From: Catonia carolina
Taxonomy: Eukaryota; Arthropoda; Insecta; Hemiptera; Achilidae
DNA: 64,000 bases
Assembly: GCA_035578175.1 (NCBI GenBank)
Contig: JAQMRL010000002.1
Location: 102,154,748-102,218,747 of the forward strand
Reading direction: 5' to 3'
Numbering within the stretch: position 1 is the first letter of the stretch; each line of letters starts with the position of its first letter. The notes beneath the pieces are model-generated. The model was not told the origin of the DNA and made no database searches. It worked only from the letters and a program-made list of their open reading frames with translations. Below, in pieces: positions 36,301 to 42,439 of this stretch. A program made the translations under genes and the position numbers.

Positions 36301-37958
36301 CACAGCGTATAAAAACCAAATTTAACCAAACTTAAGGTATCTAACCTGAAATTCACTATTGCTTCTGACCTTATGAAACAAAAAAATAAATTCTAAGTGA
36401 TTTATTTACAAAGTATTAGTAAACCTTAAAGGTCTTTGCCCACTAGAACGTGTCATACCATGACCGTATTAAGATCATGTTGAGCCCGAAAAATAACGCT
36501 CTGATCACTACTGTGCTCACTGCAATGGATAAACACAATTCTATTCCCGAATACAATGCGTAAGATAACCTTCCTGTACCTGTTTGGTAGTTTAGTCCCC
36601 TCCTATTGGCAAGCAAAGAACTATGTAGTCTTGTGTCAGAACAGGATCGCAACATCAATATAGAGCATACACGGCAACAACATGATTTGGCAATGATGCG
36701 TTCATGCATGAAGCGTGCCGTCACCTACAAAATATTCTGGCCGGCAATTGTTGATTGAACAGGCTTGGAACGCTATGTTGTTGGTTGGTGACAAAACAGT
36801 CTAGTGGGTGTTCTCCAATGCTAAGCTATACAAACAATATTTAATTATATGCGTCGGTATGCTTACGGTCCTAATATGATATATTCTAGTGGGCATAGAC
36901 CTTTAAAGTAACTTAACTTTAACGGTATACAGAGAATCACTAATTGATACTAAACTAAGCACTCTAGTAGAAATTTCTTGAAATAAAAATTGTAGTTTCT
37001 CAGTTTTGTACAACTTCAATTTTATACACTTGTGCTCTAAAATGCAATTAAGGACATAAACTTTTAAAAAAACCATTGTTTTTACTTCAGAGGACAGCCC
37101 CCTACAAATTTCAGCAGACATACCGCTTACCCTATCTTGTTTTGCACCAAAAATGTAGTAAATGAAGTGATTTTTAACAAAATTGTAAGAGTTGTTTTTG
37201 AGAAAATTACAAAAAATATAAAATTGCACAAATAAACTACTACCGGAAAAAACTATTAATAGGGATAAACTATGTCCACTTGACTGATTTTTGCTGGCCG
37301 CATTGGCGTAGTTGGTAACGTGCTCACCTCTCTTCATGCAGTCTTGGGTTCAAATCCCATTCAGGCACTGCATATTTTCATACGTTACAAAAATAATTTC
37401 ATCCTTCACTGTCTGCATTAGCAGTAATTGCAGAATAGTCAGACATTAAACCAAAAAAAAAAAAATTAATTAATAAATTTGACTGATTTTGACAAAAGTG
37501 TTAATGTTGAGCCGCTTGTGGTACCTACCTTTAGTTCTGATTTTCAACTTTGTATAGTGTTCTGTTCTTGAGATATTTTGTTTACACAAGTACACACAAA
37601 CCATTTGGTAAACAGGTTTTTTGGGTTCAGGTAGCCGGAAAACGTGTATTTCTAGTGAAAACTTGATTTTGATAAATCAACATTATAAAAAGCAATACTT
37701 TCCTGAAGGAATATATAGGGAACAATATATTCATTTCGGGCAAGAGAAAGTAAAAAGTGGTATACATATGGATGAGATCCTGAGCAAGGAGAGTGAAACA
37801 ATTTGACTTACAGAATAATTTTATTCTTGTATTACAGATTGCTGGAGAGTGGCGATAATAATTGTCCGATGTGTTGTGAACGTCTAGATCCTCACCAGTT
37901 GAAATCCATCCATGACTTGTCTATTTACCTTCAACCATCGTCTTCTGATGATCAGTAA
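160..37958 (+). CDS. WDR19: WDR19/IFT144, intraflagellar transport complex A subunit (3' part, 17 exons)
   Basis: Exons: 160-309, 2304-2451, 4729-4936, 5793-5890, 7107-7237, 9402-9553, 10353-10563, 11550-11696, 12645-12811, 15496-15745, 18061-18228, 20675-20771, 27418-27624, 29979-30088, 32250-32435, 35108-35184, 37838-37958. All are bounded by AG and GT, phases match at every junction, and the sum is 2628 nt (875 residues plus TAA). The product matches WDR19 as I know it from vertebrates along its whole length: the FYxEDW propeller segment, the TPR-like solenoid (residues about 160-745) and a tail with CxxC pairs at 783/786, 797/800, 822/825 and 845/848. WDR19 acts in IFT-A at ciliary bases and axonemes in retrograde transport and membrane-receptor import. 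The start codon and first propeller lie before the window. No frameshift or stop interrupts the exons, so the gene looks functional despite transposon-filled introns. Confidence 0.95.
576..1469. mobile_element. Mariner-like relic with long inverted arms
   Basis: The ends are inverted copies (ctgttcaaaaagtatccaac at left, and its complement with one change at right). The left arm (about 580-870, read on the minus strand) repeats the same transposase 3' end found in the right arm (about 1196-1467, plus strand), including the segment agccaccttattcaccaga. The middle holds remnants of the catalytic region (WQLHHGNAF near 1115), where the expected Asp is Gly. It lies in the first WDR19 intron of the window. 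Confidence 0.7.
1578..2196 (+). mobile_element. Short Tc1/mariner-superfamily relic
   Basis: 619 bp, flanked by TA at 1576-1577 and 2197-2198. Imperfect inverted repeats: ctggttggcccacatgtcgg against the complement of aactgacatatgggccaccctg. The interior on the plus strand has frameshifted remnants of a DDE transposase: [20 protein letters not shown], then [14 protein letters not shown]. Dead element. Confidence 0.75.
2304..2451 (+). CDS. WDR19: WDR19 exon b
   Basis: 148 nt, phase 0 to 1. Acceptor tgtag ends at 2303; donor gtcagt at 2452. It continues the propeller with [13 protein letters not shown] and [11 protein letters not shown], corresponding to the vertebrate VLWENWPMDKGVF segment. 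Confidence 0.9.
2452..3530. other. Intronic, nothing recognised
   Basis: AT-rich WDR19 intron sequence. An accidental open frame on the minus strand (2749-2949) has no homology I recognise. Confidence 0.6.
3531..4420 (+). repeat. Repeat family R1, near full-length copy
   Basis: About 890 bp from actttctcttcatatgtgaa to gtgtgagtgcttcacaccag. It contains two diverged inner units (about 3925-4080 and 4100-4235), each with a short inverted pair built on aaaagttgtag / ctacaactttt. No protein coding. It lies in the WDR19 intron before exon c. Confidence 0.8.
4729..4936 (+). CDS. WDR19: WDR19 exon c
   Basis: 208 nt, phase 1 to 2. Acceptor ttttttag; donor gtatga at 4937. It encodes the last propeller strands ([18 protein letters not shown], then STHQ) and enters the solenoid at LDKRIALHR. 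The Gly codon at the upstream junction is split g/gt. Confidence 0.93.
4937..5792. other. WDR19 intron apart from one SINE
   Basis: Outside the SINE at 5010-5200 only AT-rich sequence is seen. Short open frames on both strands near 5147-5410 are overlapping shadows and not genes. Confidence 0.55.
5010..5200 (+). repeat. tRNA-headed SINE, type A
   Basis: The head has an A box (tagcgtagtggtagtgc) and B box (ggttcgatccc), followed by a body ending gttgatgcgactttaaat and an A-rich tail. It does not fold as a complete tRNA. It is in the WDR19 intron after exon c. Confidence 0.85.
5793..5890 (+). CDS. WDR19: WDR19 exon d
   Basis: 98 nt, phase 2 to 1. Acceptor tgaaaag, donor gtaagt. It encodes the first solenoid helices (FQEAWNTC, then ALHNLQIDT), matching FSDAWEMC and ACLHHMEVEF of vertebrate WDR19. 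Confidence 0.92.
6034..6425 (+). repeat. Repeat family P, copy 1
   Basis: About 390 bp from gacaggtggagtgttaaatt to ggctaatgacctaaacaaca. It shares the order tgttagttccagggct, gtgtaaaagacactaatcag, aagtaatgaatttcattata and ggcaatggtaaaccaact with the other P copies. No coding capacity; possibly a nonautonomous element. Confidence 0.85.
6590..6905 (-). repeat. Interspersed repeat shared with 47080-47235
   Basis: It contains acaagtaactcacaaacagc, then gaaaatgagagaattgttta and aaggataaaatgttt, which is the complement of the segment near 47100-47200. It ends near gcgccaattcag, also present at 47230. No coding potential. Confidence 0.65.
7107..7237 (+). CDS. WDR19: WDR19 exon e
   Basis: 131 nt, phase 1 to 0. 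Acceptor catcag, donor gtaaaa. It encodes [20 protein letters not shown] and [12 protein letters not shown], a close match to the family's YRRIGNVGIVMSLEQI solenoid repeat. Confidence 0.95.
7471..7560 (-). repeat. Partial SINE type A
   Basis: On the minus strand it reads ggctgcctctgcagcatagt, then agtgcgctagggtcggg, a shortened type A SINE with the B-box half missing. Confidence 0.5.
7603..8405 (+). mobile_element. 5'-truncated jockey-like LINE tail
   Basis: The coding remnant reads [18 protein letters not shown], then [19 protein letters not shown] and [12 protein letters not shown], which is the C-terminal domain of jockey-clade reverse transcriptases. Stops and frameshifts are present. 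A 3' UTR and an A-rich end (about 8375-8405) follow. It lies in the WDR19 intron before exon f. Confidence 0.8.
8406..9401. other. Intronic, mostly unassigned
   Basis: Apart from the decayed SINE at 8755-8885 nothing is recognised. An open frame at 8789-9046 runs through that SINE and is probably accidental. Confidence 0.5.
8755..8885 (-). repeat. Decayed SINE type B
   Basis: It contains cagctgg, gtgctgatc and the gtctgac-like tail on the minus strand, the same order as the SINEs at 27994 and 47774. Strongly diverged. Confidence 0.4.
9402..9553 (+). CDS. WDR19: WDR19 exon f
   Basis: 152 nt, phase 0 to 2. Acceptor cttttag; donor gtgtgt at 9554. It encodes [19 protein letters not shown] and [13 protein letters not shown], matching ALEMRRDLQHWDSALQLAK. 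The donor gtgtgt is the weakest in this gene, but the next exon fits it exactly. Confidence 0.94.
10353..10563 (+). CDS. WDR19: WDR19 exon g
   Basis: 211 nt, phase 2 to 0. Acceptor attttcag, donor gtaact. It encodes a TPR-like unit starting [14 protein letters not shown] and ending CAEILESMK, aligned with the family's GDYVNALAHYEKG and CGAILENMK. Confidence 0.95.
10612..10895 (+). mobile_element. LINE endonuclease/reverse-transcriptase C-terminal remnant
   Basis: The frame reads [28 protein letters not shown], then [13 protein letters not shown], the typical end of a non-LTR retrotransposon ORF2. It begins 50 bp after WDR19 exon g. Confidence 0.7.
10985..11260 (-). mobile_element. Second LINE C-terminal remnant, opposite strand
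   Basis: Read on the minus strand it gives [15 protein letters not shown] and RKLNSR, the (T/L)YGAETW region of a non-LTR ORF2, followed by its 3' region. Heavily decayed. Confidence 0.5.
11550..11696 (+). CDS. WDR19: WDR19 exon h
   Basis: 147 nt, phase 0 to 0. Acceptor gtttttcag, donor gtatgc. It encodes [32 protein letters not shown] and the KIHQQYAK end, one solenoid repeat. It lacks a 60-codon ATG-initiated ORF, so a plain ORF scan would miss it. Confidence 0.94.
11985..12575 (+). mobile_element. LINE ORF2 C-terminal remnant
   Basis: The plus strand reads [63 protein letters not shown] and [15 protein letters not shown], with stops between. This is the end of a non-LTR reverse-transcriptase ORF, in the WDR19 intron before exon i. 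Confidence 0.75.
12645..12811 (+). CDS. WDR19: WDR19 exon i
   Basis: 167 nt, phase 0 to 2. Acceptor tttaag, donor gtatgt. It encodes [24 protein letters not shown]-type [13 protein letters not shown] and [10 protein letters not shown], matching the family's HLNNPEKAVNIV and SLDGAKMVA. Confidence 0.95.
13285..13445 (-). repeat. Decayed SINE type B
   Basis: On the minus strand the head has agagctactggcatctacgt, then agggtctcaggttcgat (B box), and a body with ccattattg-like tail. It is in the WDR19 intron after exon i. Confidence 0.55.
13446..15495. other. Large unassigned intron stretch
   Basis: Very AT-rich WDR19 intron. The block at 14580-15080 is less AT-rich, with gaacgacatttggttcatct and ggcagcacaactcaaca, and may be an unrecognised element. 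A run of 8 G is at 14150. No gene is seen. Confidence 0.5.
15496..15745 (+). CDS. WDR19: WDR19 exon j
   Basis: 250 nt, the longest exon in the window, phase 2 to 0. Acceptor actgcag, donor gtaatg. It encodes [20 protein letters not shown], then [12 protein letters not shown] and [17 protein letters not shown], matching [20 protein letters not shown] of the family. Confidence 0.96.
15872..16605 (-). mobile_element. Internally deleted mariner with perfect termini
   Basis: 734 bp, flanked by TA at 15870-15871 and 16606-16607. The inverted repeats (cgagggcagtccagaaagtc...) are identical for at least 26 bp. It sits in the WDR19 intron after exon j, antisense to the gene. It is a different lineage from the mariner at 28.6 kb. 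Confidence 0.93.
15934..16386 (-). pseudogene. Deleted mariner transposase, open reading frame kept
   Basis: A 150-codon frame reading from [20 protein letters not shown] through [19 protein letters not shown] and RSGRPS (helix-turn-helix region) to VTEKLG, then directly to a C-terminal tail ending [13 protein letters not shown] and a stop. The catalytic core (both DE motifs) is missing. The deletion is in frame, so a DNA-binding remnant could still be made. Whether it is expressed is unknown. Confidence 0.85.
16960..17425 (-). mobile_element. LINE ORF2 C-terminal remnant
   Basis: Minus-strand frames read [62 protein letters not shown] and [14 protein letters not shown]. This is a well-known arthropod LINE ending, here in two frames. 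Confidence 0.8.
17440..18060. other. Intronic, nothing recognised
   Basis: AT-rich WDR19 intron sequence up to exon k. No coding or repeat match was seen. Confidence 0.55.
18061..18228 (+). CDS. WDR19: WDR19 exon k
   Basis: 168 nt, phase 0 to 0. Acceptor gtatgacag, donor gtatgt. It encodes [20 protein letters not shown] and [14 protein letters not shown], aligned with [20 protein letters not shown]. An acidic stretch ([11 protein letters not shown]) precedes the helix. Confidence 0.95.
19058..19438 (+). repeat. Repeat family P, copy 2
   Basis: Same order of segments as copy 1, in the WDR19 intron before exon l. A spurious open frame of 95 codons runs through it and is not a gene. Confidence 0.85.
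19616..20010 (+). repeat. Repeat family P, copy 3
   Basis: Starts gcccataacagacaggtgga and ends ggctgatgacctaaacaaca. It lies 178 bp after copy 2 in the same orientation. Open frames of 76 and 106 codons inside it are accidental. Confidence 0.85.
20675..20771 (+). CDS. WDR19: WDR19 exon l
   Basis: 97 nt, phase 0 to 1. Acceptor atttttag, donor gtattg. It encodes [19 protein letters not shown] and [14 protein letters not shown], a near-exact family match ([20 protein letters not shown]). It is too short to show up in an ATG-initiated ORF list. Confidence 0.96.
20772..23019. other. Intronic, partly repeat-like
   Basis: Part of the 6.6-kb WDR19 intron. 20919-20990 resembles the flanks of the SINE pair at 27994. 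Words like attagtcgattatt occur near 21950 and 24380, hinting at a decayed DNA transposon spanning an R1 copy. No coding was seen. Confidence 0.45.
23020..24110 (-). repeat. Repeat family R1, copy split by a SINE
   Basis: Runs on the minus strand from gatgtgaaacacacacgact to gggggtctgaaaacgtgttt. The SINE at 23110-23272 interrupts it near its 3' end. A short tandem of cctatcttaaccctatctta type occurs at 23690-23765. Confidence 0.8.
23110..23272 (+). repeat. SINE type A inside an R1 copy
   Basis: The head reads catctccgtggcctagtgg, then atagcgcgctagcc; the tail is gttgatgcgactttaaag plus A-run. The B box is lost through a small deletion. R1 sequence flanks it on both sides, so the SINE inserted into R1. 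Confidence 0.75.
24670..25525 (-). mobile_element. LINE reverse-transcriptase remnant with decayed active site
   Basis: On the minus strand, [20 protein letters not shown] near 25500-25450 is reverse-transcriptase motif C with YADD changed to YADY. It continues through [20 protein letters not shown] and LTYGIHLWG to a decayed C-terminus. Many stops; dead. Confidence 0.7.
25670..25838 (-). repeat. SINE type A
   Basis: On the minus strand it reads ccacctccgtcacatagtga, then gggttcaattcccagct (B box) and agggtctgg. The tail carries the gtcgctaatgaccaa motif. Confidence 0.8.
25839..26545. other. Intronic, nothing recognised
   Basis: WDR19 intron. A short palindrome (gagaactacatatatgtagttctc) lies near 26185-26212. 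No coding was seen. Confidence 0.5.
26546..27358. mobile_element. Possible hAT-type nonautonomous element
   Basis: The left end reads agtgtccagccggtggtacg and the right end ggtactcagggacaaaaaga, then ctgggaaccca. This resembles the ggtggtac / gggaacc ends common in hAT elements. No transposase was found and I could not confirm an 8-bp target duplication. It lies 60 bp before WDR19 exon m. Confidence 0.35.
27418..27624 (+). CDS. WDR19: WDR19 exon m
   Basis: 207 nt, phase 1 to 1. Acceptor gttgcag, donor gtgagt. It encodes [39 protein letters not shown] and [16 protein letters not shown], the most conserved WDR19 solenoid segment. Confidence 0.97.
27994..28173. repeat. Head-to-head SINE pair flanked by an 11-bp duplication
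   Basis: A minus-strand SINE (tail at 27994, head ending near 28110) meets a plus-strand SINE head (ctggcttctacgccagggtc). The junction forms a palindrome of the first 20 or so head bases. aagatattgat flanks the unit at 27983-27993 and 28174-28184. Confidence 0.75.
28296..28432 (+). repeat. SINE type A
   Basis: The head reads acctccgtagcatagtgata, then ggttcgattcctggg (B box); the tail has gttgctaataaccaagcag. It is 0.2 kb before the mariner at 28626. Confidence 0.8.
28626..29949 (+). mobile_element. Near-complete mariner (DD34D) element
   Basis: 1324 bp, flanked by TA at 28624-28625 and 29950-29951. The terminal inverted repeats start cgagggggtacccaaaag and differ between ends at a few bases. 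It lies in the WDR19 intron between exons m and n, in the same orientation as the gene. It is nearly full length for a mariner (about 1.3 kb). Confidence 0.95.
28822..29876 (+). pseudogene. Mariner transposase, one frameshift and one stop
   Basis: It begins at MASFNEQ (ATG at 28822; another ATG at 28819). The order is an N-terminal helix-turn-helix with [16 protein letters not shown] and SGRPSTSR, then [15 protein letters not shown] and [11 protein letters not shown], with exactly 34 residues between the second and third catalytic Asp (DD34D). The reading frame shifts by one base near 29701-29706, just after YDFFLVP, and the true frame continues with [14 protein letters not shown] interrupts that frame at about 29795 (ELAAITEE, then stop, then YKKCFEQW). 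The product therefore lacks its last 50 or so residues but retains the whole catalytic triad. Confidence 0.93.
29979..30088 (+). CDS. WDR19: WDR19 exon n
   Basis: 110 nt, phase 1 to 0. Acceptor tatttccag (the actual run is tttttatttccag), donor gtaata. It encodes [20 protein letters not shown] and [17 protein letters not shown] mariner element ends only 29 bp upstream of this exon, so the branch point must lie in that short gap or in the transposon end. Confidence 0.96.
30089..32035. other. Intronic, nothing recognised
   Basis: AT-rich WDR19 intron between exons n and o, with a run of about 10 C near 31841. Open frames of about 70 codons on the minus strand have no recognisable content. Confidence 0.5.
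32036..32205 (-). repeat. tRNA-headed SINE, type C
   Basis: On the minus strand it reads accaggttggtctagaggta, then aagtcgtcgccaaaatcagc, and ggttcaaatcctagtaaag (B box). It ends beside WDR19 exon o (45 bp gap). The same family is at 63861. Confidence 0.75.
32250..32435 (+). CDS. WDR19: WDR19 exon o (first zinc-binding cysteines)
   Basis: 186 nt, phase 0 to 0. Acceptor gatttcag, donor gtaagt. It encodes [19 protein letters not shown], then [28 protein letters not shown]. The CPYC and CTQC pairs match CPFC and CPGC in vertebrate WDR19. A basic linker precedes the cysteines. Confidence 0.96.
33170..33530 (-). repeat. Repeat family P, copy 4
   Basis: Reverse orientation: it starts ttgtttaggtcatcagccaa and ends with the complement of cccataacaggtagatggga. 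Full length apart from small gaps. Confidence 0.85.
33728..34878 (+). mobile_element. Deleted pogo/Tigger-like element
   Basis: 1151 bp, flanked by TA at 33726-33727 and 34879-34880. The ends are imperfect inverted repeats beginning cagtc and containing ggataattg, typical of pogo/Tigger. The interior near 34420-34700 encodes frameshifted pieces of a CENP-B-type helix-turn-helix ([26 protein letters not shown]-like VLVSMVQC). No catalytic domain was seen. It is in the WDR19 intron between exons o and p. Confidence 0.75.
35108..35184 (+). CDS. WDR19: WDR19 exon p
   Basis: 77 nt, phase 0 to 2. Acceptor gttgcag, donor gtaagt. It encodes [19 protein letters not shown], with the third CxxC pair, matching GRHMLKDDWTVCPHCDFPA in the family. 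Confidence 0.96.
35185..36425. other. Intronic, unassigned repeat-like sequence
   Basis: 35500-35740 (accggaagtggctcaaaatc; gccgtgagacgcgtggtctc) looks like an interspersed repeat but has no second copy here. The rest is AT-rich with ATT/AGT microsatellite-like sequence near 36010. Confidence 0.45.
36430..36902. mobile_element. 473-bp MITE with TTAA target duplication
   Basis: Inverted termini aggtctttgcccactagaa and agaccta-type complement with one mismatch in 19, flanked by TTAA at 36426-36429 and 36903-36906. A TTAA target is characteristic of piggyBac. No transposase is present. It abuts a copy of the R1 repeat. Confidence 0.75.
36930..37765 (-). repeat. Repeat family R1, copy split by a SINE
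   Basis: Lacks the 3' end, which is replaced by the MITE at 36430-36902. It has actaaactaagcactctagt at its left and gggttcaggtagccggaaaa at its right, with the SINE of 37292-37478 between. Confidence 0.8.
37292..37478 (+). repeat. SINE type B with target-site duplication
   Basis: The head reads ggccgcattggcgtagttgg, then gggttcaaatcccattc (B box); the tail is gtctgcattagcagtaattg, then cagacattaaac and an A-run. ttgactgatttt flanks it at 37280-37291 and 37479-37490, showing retrotransposition into an R1 copy. Confidence 0.9.
37838..37958 (+). CDS. WDR19: WDR19 last coding exon
   Basis: 121 nt, phase 2 to the TAA at 37956-37958. Acceptor gtattacag. It encodes the fourth CxxC pair ([15 protein letters not shown]) and a short tail ([12 protein letters not shown]). 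The 3' UTR follows. AATAAA-like hexamers occur near 38128 and 38404, and I cannot tell which one is used. Confidence 0.95.
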
Positions 37959-40900
37959 CTACTGAAAAAAGACAATTATTTAAGAGAAGGTGAACATCAA
38001 CCTACATGTCTATAAATACTTTGTTTTCTTTATTGATTATAGTAGTATCTCAATTATCCAAACTAATAGGAGCAAATGGTTAGTCAGATAATTGAGCAGT
38101 TCAGATAATCTGGGGATTTCCCATAAAATAAAGTACATAAATAAATGTTTCATGTATTAGTGTATTTGCTTACAGCTGGGGAATGTTCAAGGATTTTAGA
38201 TATTGAGGATAAAAATTACACTTTTTTTTTTTTAATTGCTTGATTAATTTTTGTTGTTATCTACAGAACACACCACTGTCCAATGGTGAAATTAACAGAA
38301 TTTAAATTGAAAGTTTTGGTGAAATATTCATAGCAATACAAAATTTAACTTAAACCGTTGTAGGGTAACACAATGAAATTATAGCATAACTTATTTTACA
38401 ACACAATAAATCATGTACACTGACTCATGTTATTATAATTGAATGAAAACTGTGTAATAAAATTTCAATAACATTGTGTACATTAATAATAATCGTACAA
38501 TTTATTTTGTTTTTATTGAATATATAATAGTATAGGTACTTAAAACATTTGTACGCCTACTTAGTTGTCTTCTACCAAGGTTCCAAATGAAATGTAAGTG
38601 CACTAGAAATAGCTAATGGTTGAGTGCTAGTGATGGTAGCTGATGACTGACTCTCCAAGTGATTATTGTGGGAGAATAATGTAATAGCACAGAAGAGAAA
38701 GAAACCTAAGTTTGTGTTGACACCATTGCTTTAGTAGGTTTGTAACTCATGTTTTCTCTTTCTCTCTCTCTCTCAGGCCTTCTATAAACATCCAGGTCAT
38801 CTCAGGAAAAAACATACCGGTACTCATACTATAGATTATCAACCCACACATTTACATGTTTACTGAGCACATTTTCATGTTTTGTTACATGGAGCTGCAC
38901 TTTGGACATTCTGGGGTTGGTTTAATAATTTTTGTGTGCACTAATCCCAGATGTGCGATTTTAAGTGGGATTGAATTTCAATCTGAAAAACATCTGTGAT
39001 GATTTTTGAATGGCTGTATCATTGTAAAACTTGAAGGTACTGCTTGTAAAGTTGGCATTGGAAAATCTAAGACTGGTTTACCAATTTCTCTGCTGAAAAA
39101 GGTCAGTAAAGTCTGGCAAGAAGAATTTATGTATGGTGTCTTCATACATGAAGTTACTGGATGAGTTGGTAATAATCATAAAAACCTACCTTACCACAAT
39201 TTATTTACATTAAAATATCGATATGGTGGTTAAAATATCTGTCAATTTTTCTTTTAACTCAATGATCATGATAATATGATAATCTGACATTCTACTTTGA
39301 TTTCATTATTTTATTAATCATGAATCAGCTAATTTTATGAAATCATTACGATTTGTTTAAGAGTGTATTTTATTCGTAATCATTATTTTGTTTCAGCTGC
39401 TCTCGCTCATTTCATTCTGTCGGATGAGATGACAATCAGAATGGCTGTTGCCATCCACCAAACACTGTCAATTATTACTTTACGAGGCATTTTGTTTCTG
39501 TTGAATATTTGTTGCCGTCAGCAGGTGGATGTCATGAAATATTTAACCTACGCAAACATCAGTGAATAGATCTTTGCACTCAATGTGATATCAGATATCA
39601 GGCTTAATGGATCAACCACAGAATGTAATTGATGTAACAAATTTTCTCTCGTCTGGGATACTTTTTTACTGCTTTTTGCTGCCCATTGATCATGATGGTT
39701 GTTCTTCACCCAAGACACCTGAGTTTCATATATCTTCATACCATCCTTCTTATAGTTATATGAAGGGTTTCATAAGATCTTTTTGACAGCATCAGCCCAC
39801 TGAGATGACAACAGTAAAACTCTCAATAATATTTTAGCACCTTTGTACAAAGAATTTTAGAAGTACACATTTTCATTGTAGGTAGAGTAAGTGCAATCAT
39901 TATTGTAATAATGTTTATGTGCCTAAGTACTATTGTACTTCTATTAATGTGATCTTATTTTAAAATCCGTCCATTACTGTTATTATTTATATTAGCTTTT
40001 TATGTATTGATATGTGTAGTCATTAGTTATATCTAATTACAACAAATTGTGTAAATTTTGAAACAGAGAAATATAAATCACTTGATATTATTGTTAATAA
40101 AGTGAGGTCACTTTTAAATTAAATGAGATTGTTGAATTTCTTTTAGAATTGAATCAAATAAATTTTTGGTTCGCTTCTGCTTTATATCCACTGTTGCCGC
40201 ATCAATTCAGCTGAATGGTCGTAAGGGCTTTGAGATTTTCATCCTGCATCTTTCCACATTTTGATTCATCAGAACTGACTATAATATTTTGACAGTCTTA
40301 AATTAAGTAACAAATAACTTTACTCTCTACCTTAATAGAAATCAGTAGAATAATTGTTACAAAGTTTTCAATTAACATTGATATTTACGAGTATACCGGG
40401 ATGTGTTTAGCTTCCATTTAATCCTATTTTGTGTAGCAATATATATTTTATACAAAGTAGCATATGGTACTATATAACATACAGAACCACCAAGAAGTTC
40501 CATCTTTAAAGTTTACTTTTCAATGTACCAGGGGTAAAATGGTACCGAATAAATCAAGCAAGCCTAAATAAAGCATAATGGAACTTTATTTTAGTGTTAA
40601 AAAAGGAATAGTTTGCTGATTTAGATGAAGTAGCATTTTATGATTTATTTTTTTTTAAATAGTCATAGGGGATTCTCAATGATAAAGTGTGTTGCCTCTA
40701 AGTGATGAGTGTGTTGGCTCTAAATTGGATTTCTCTAATGTCAGAGATGAATTATGTCGTGTACAAATGTTGGTGTAGTTTTTAAATGTTATGGAAGTTA
40801 ATGAGGGATCTGTTCAGTATCTGCTGAAGATTTTGTACCACCAATTGATTTGCCTCTGTTAGAACTCCGTGTGCATTGTGCCCAGAACAGCTGGATTCTT

Positions 40901-41575
40901 ATTATACCTGTCATATTAATACAACTAGAAACATTGTTGGTCAAGACTCATGTGGTCAAACAGTTTTCATGATAATTTACTAGCTGAACAGAAGACTAAA
41001 AGTTTTTGGTAGAGAACTGTATTGTGGTTACTATAGCAACCTTACTTATTGATGACATTACAATGGCAGCATGGTTTGTTTTTGCTAATTCTGTTCAGAA
41101 GACTCCCAAGGAAGTATAGGACATGTCAACTTATAAGTTAACGTAACACCTAAATTTACATGTTATTTTAATCATACATTGATGTATTACAACAAGCTTG
41201 CTTACTACAATAATTGTGTCATTTAATATTTATGCAATAGAACTCAGTTTTCTTAGCAATCGCTTCAATGATTTGGGTGTTTATTTACTTTTGAGTTAGG
41301 TATGGCAAAATATAGTTAAAAAACCAATGGTACACAATGCAAAAACATTTCTTAATTACTCCTGGTTACCTATGAAGTTGAAACAAACCAAATGATCAAC
41401 GCTCCTCTTGTTTAAATTGTTTAAATATTTTGTTTTAATAGCTTGTTTAAATAGTTTGTCTCTTCAAATAGACAAATAAAATTGCTTCAGTTACCACCAT
41501 GCTGTAATTCTTATACCCAAAAATGTCATCAAAGGAGAGTTTGTAATGTATGAACTATAACACTGTTGTTTCACC
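37959..41575. other. WDR19 3' UTR and intergenic sequence
   Basis: The first few hundred bases are likely 3' UTR. A segment at 38040-38130 with caattatccaaac and agataattgagc resembles decayed pogo/Tigger ends. A 68-codon open frame at 39363-39569 has no recognisable content. Confidence 0.5.
38756..38776. repeat. (TC)n microsatellite
   Basis: An interrupted then pure run of TC units, 0.8 kb after the WDR19 stop codon. Confidence 0.9.
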
Positions 41576-41885
41576 AGAAAATTTTATCAAGAGAAGACTT
41601 CAGCAACCTGCAAGAACATCTTTCTTTCCTTCCTAATTTAATTTAAAAGTTGTTCAAAATCAGAAAATCATATCAAAAGAAGACTTCAGCAACCTGCAAG
41701 AACATCCTTTTTTCCTTCCTAATCTAATTTAAAAGTTGTTCAAAATTTATCTGATTTGACATGACGCTTATGCTATCTTGTATAGCATAAAAATTGTAGA
41801 AACCGTTCTTGAGAAAATCGCAAAAAGTAAAAAATTGCGCAAATAAACTACCACTTTGTCGGGTCCTTTTGTGGTACCTAGTTTT
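41576..41885. repeat. 86-bp tandem pair followed by an R1 fragment
   Basis: agaagacttcagcaacctgc, then aagaacatc and tttaaaagttgttcaaaat, occur twice, starting at about 41576 and 41662. From about 41749 an inner R1 fragment follows (ttgtatagcataaaaattgt, then gagaaaatcgcaaaaag). Confidence 0.75.
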
Positions 41886-42439
41886 AGCTTGGTAGCTTAG
41901 AAGCTGAGGACAGAGCTTCTTTCTGGATTTACTCTCCAGTAGGTTGGCCGTATTGTGACAGTAATATAATAGCATATGGCTTTAGACCCCAGGTGACAAA
42001 CTGAGTTAATGTATTAAGAGACTTTAGTGTTAAGAGATGACGAAACAAACATCCTCATAGAGGGCAAACACAGGCGAGCCGATACTCTAGTTCCTTCACT
42101 CCTATCTTTTGAAGCTCCCGACAACATAACAAGAGTCTACGGTGGCACCCTCAACGCAGCAAGATTTTACCCATTACAAATAAAAAAAATAAAACCAGGT
42201 CTACTCAGCACTTGTTTGAATCATTCTCCATAAGCAGGTCGCACTCAATACGCAGAAATATCCTCATCTGGGTTCATCACTATAATCCATTGTACTGCTT
42301 TTCATGAGCAACAAAACTATGCATGGATTGGTCCGAACCCCGCCAATTATGGTCATACCCGTGACTGGAACTCTTAAAGAGTAGGATTATTCCAGCCATA
42401 TGGGATCCTATGGTATATATTGACCAGACTTTATTTAAC

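Noticed and set aside
39363..39569. 68-codon open frame after WDR19
   Set aside because: No conserved content, downstream of the stop codon, and no splice evidence.
42027..42233. 68-codon open frame with LRDDETNILIEGKHRRAD
   Set aside because: Isolated, bordered by R1 sequence, and no recognised family; more likely element debris.
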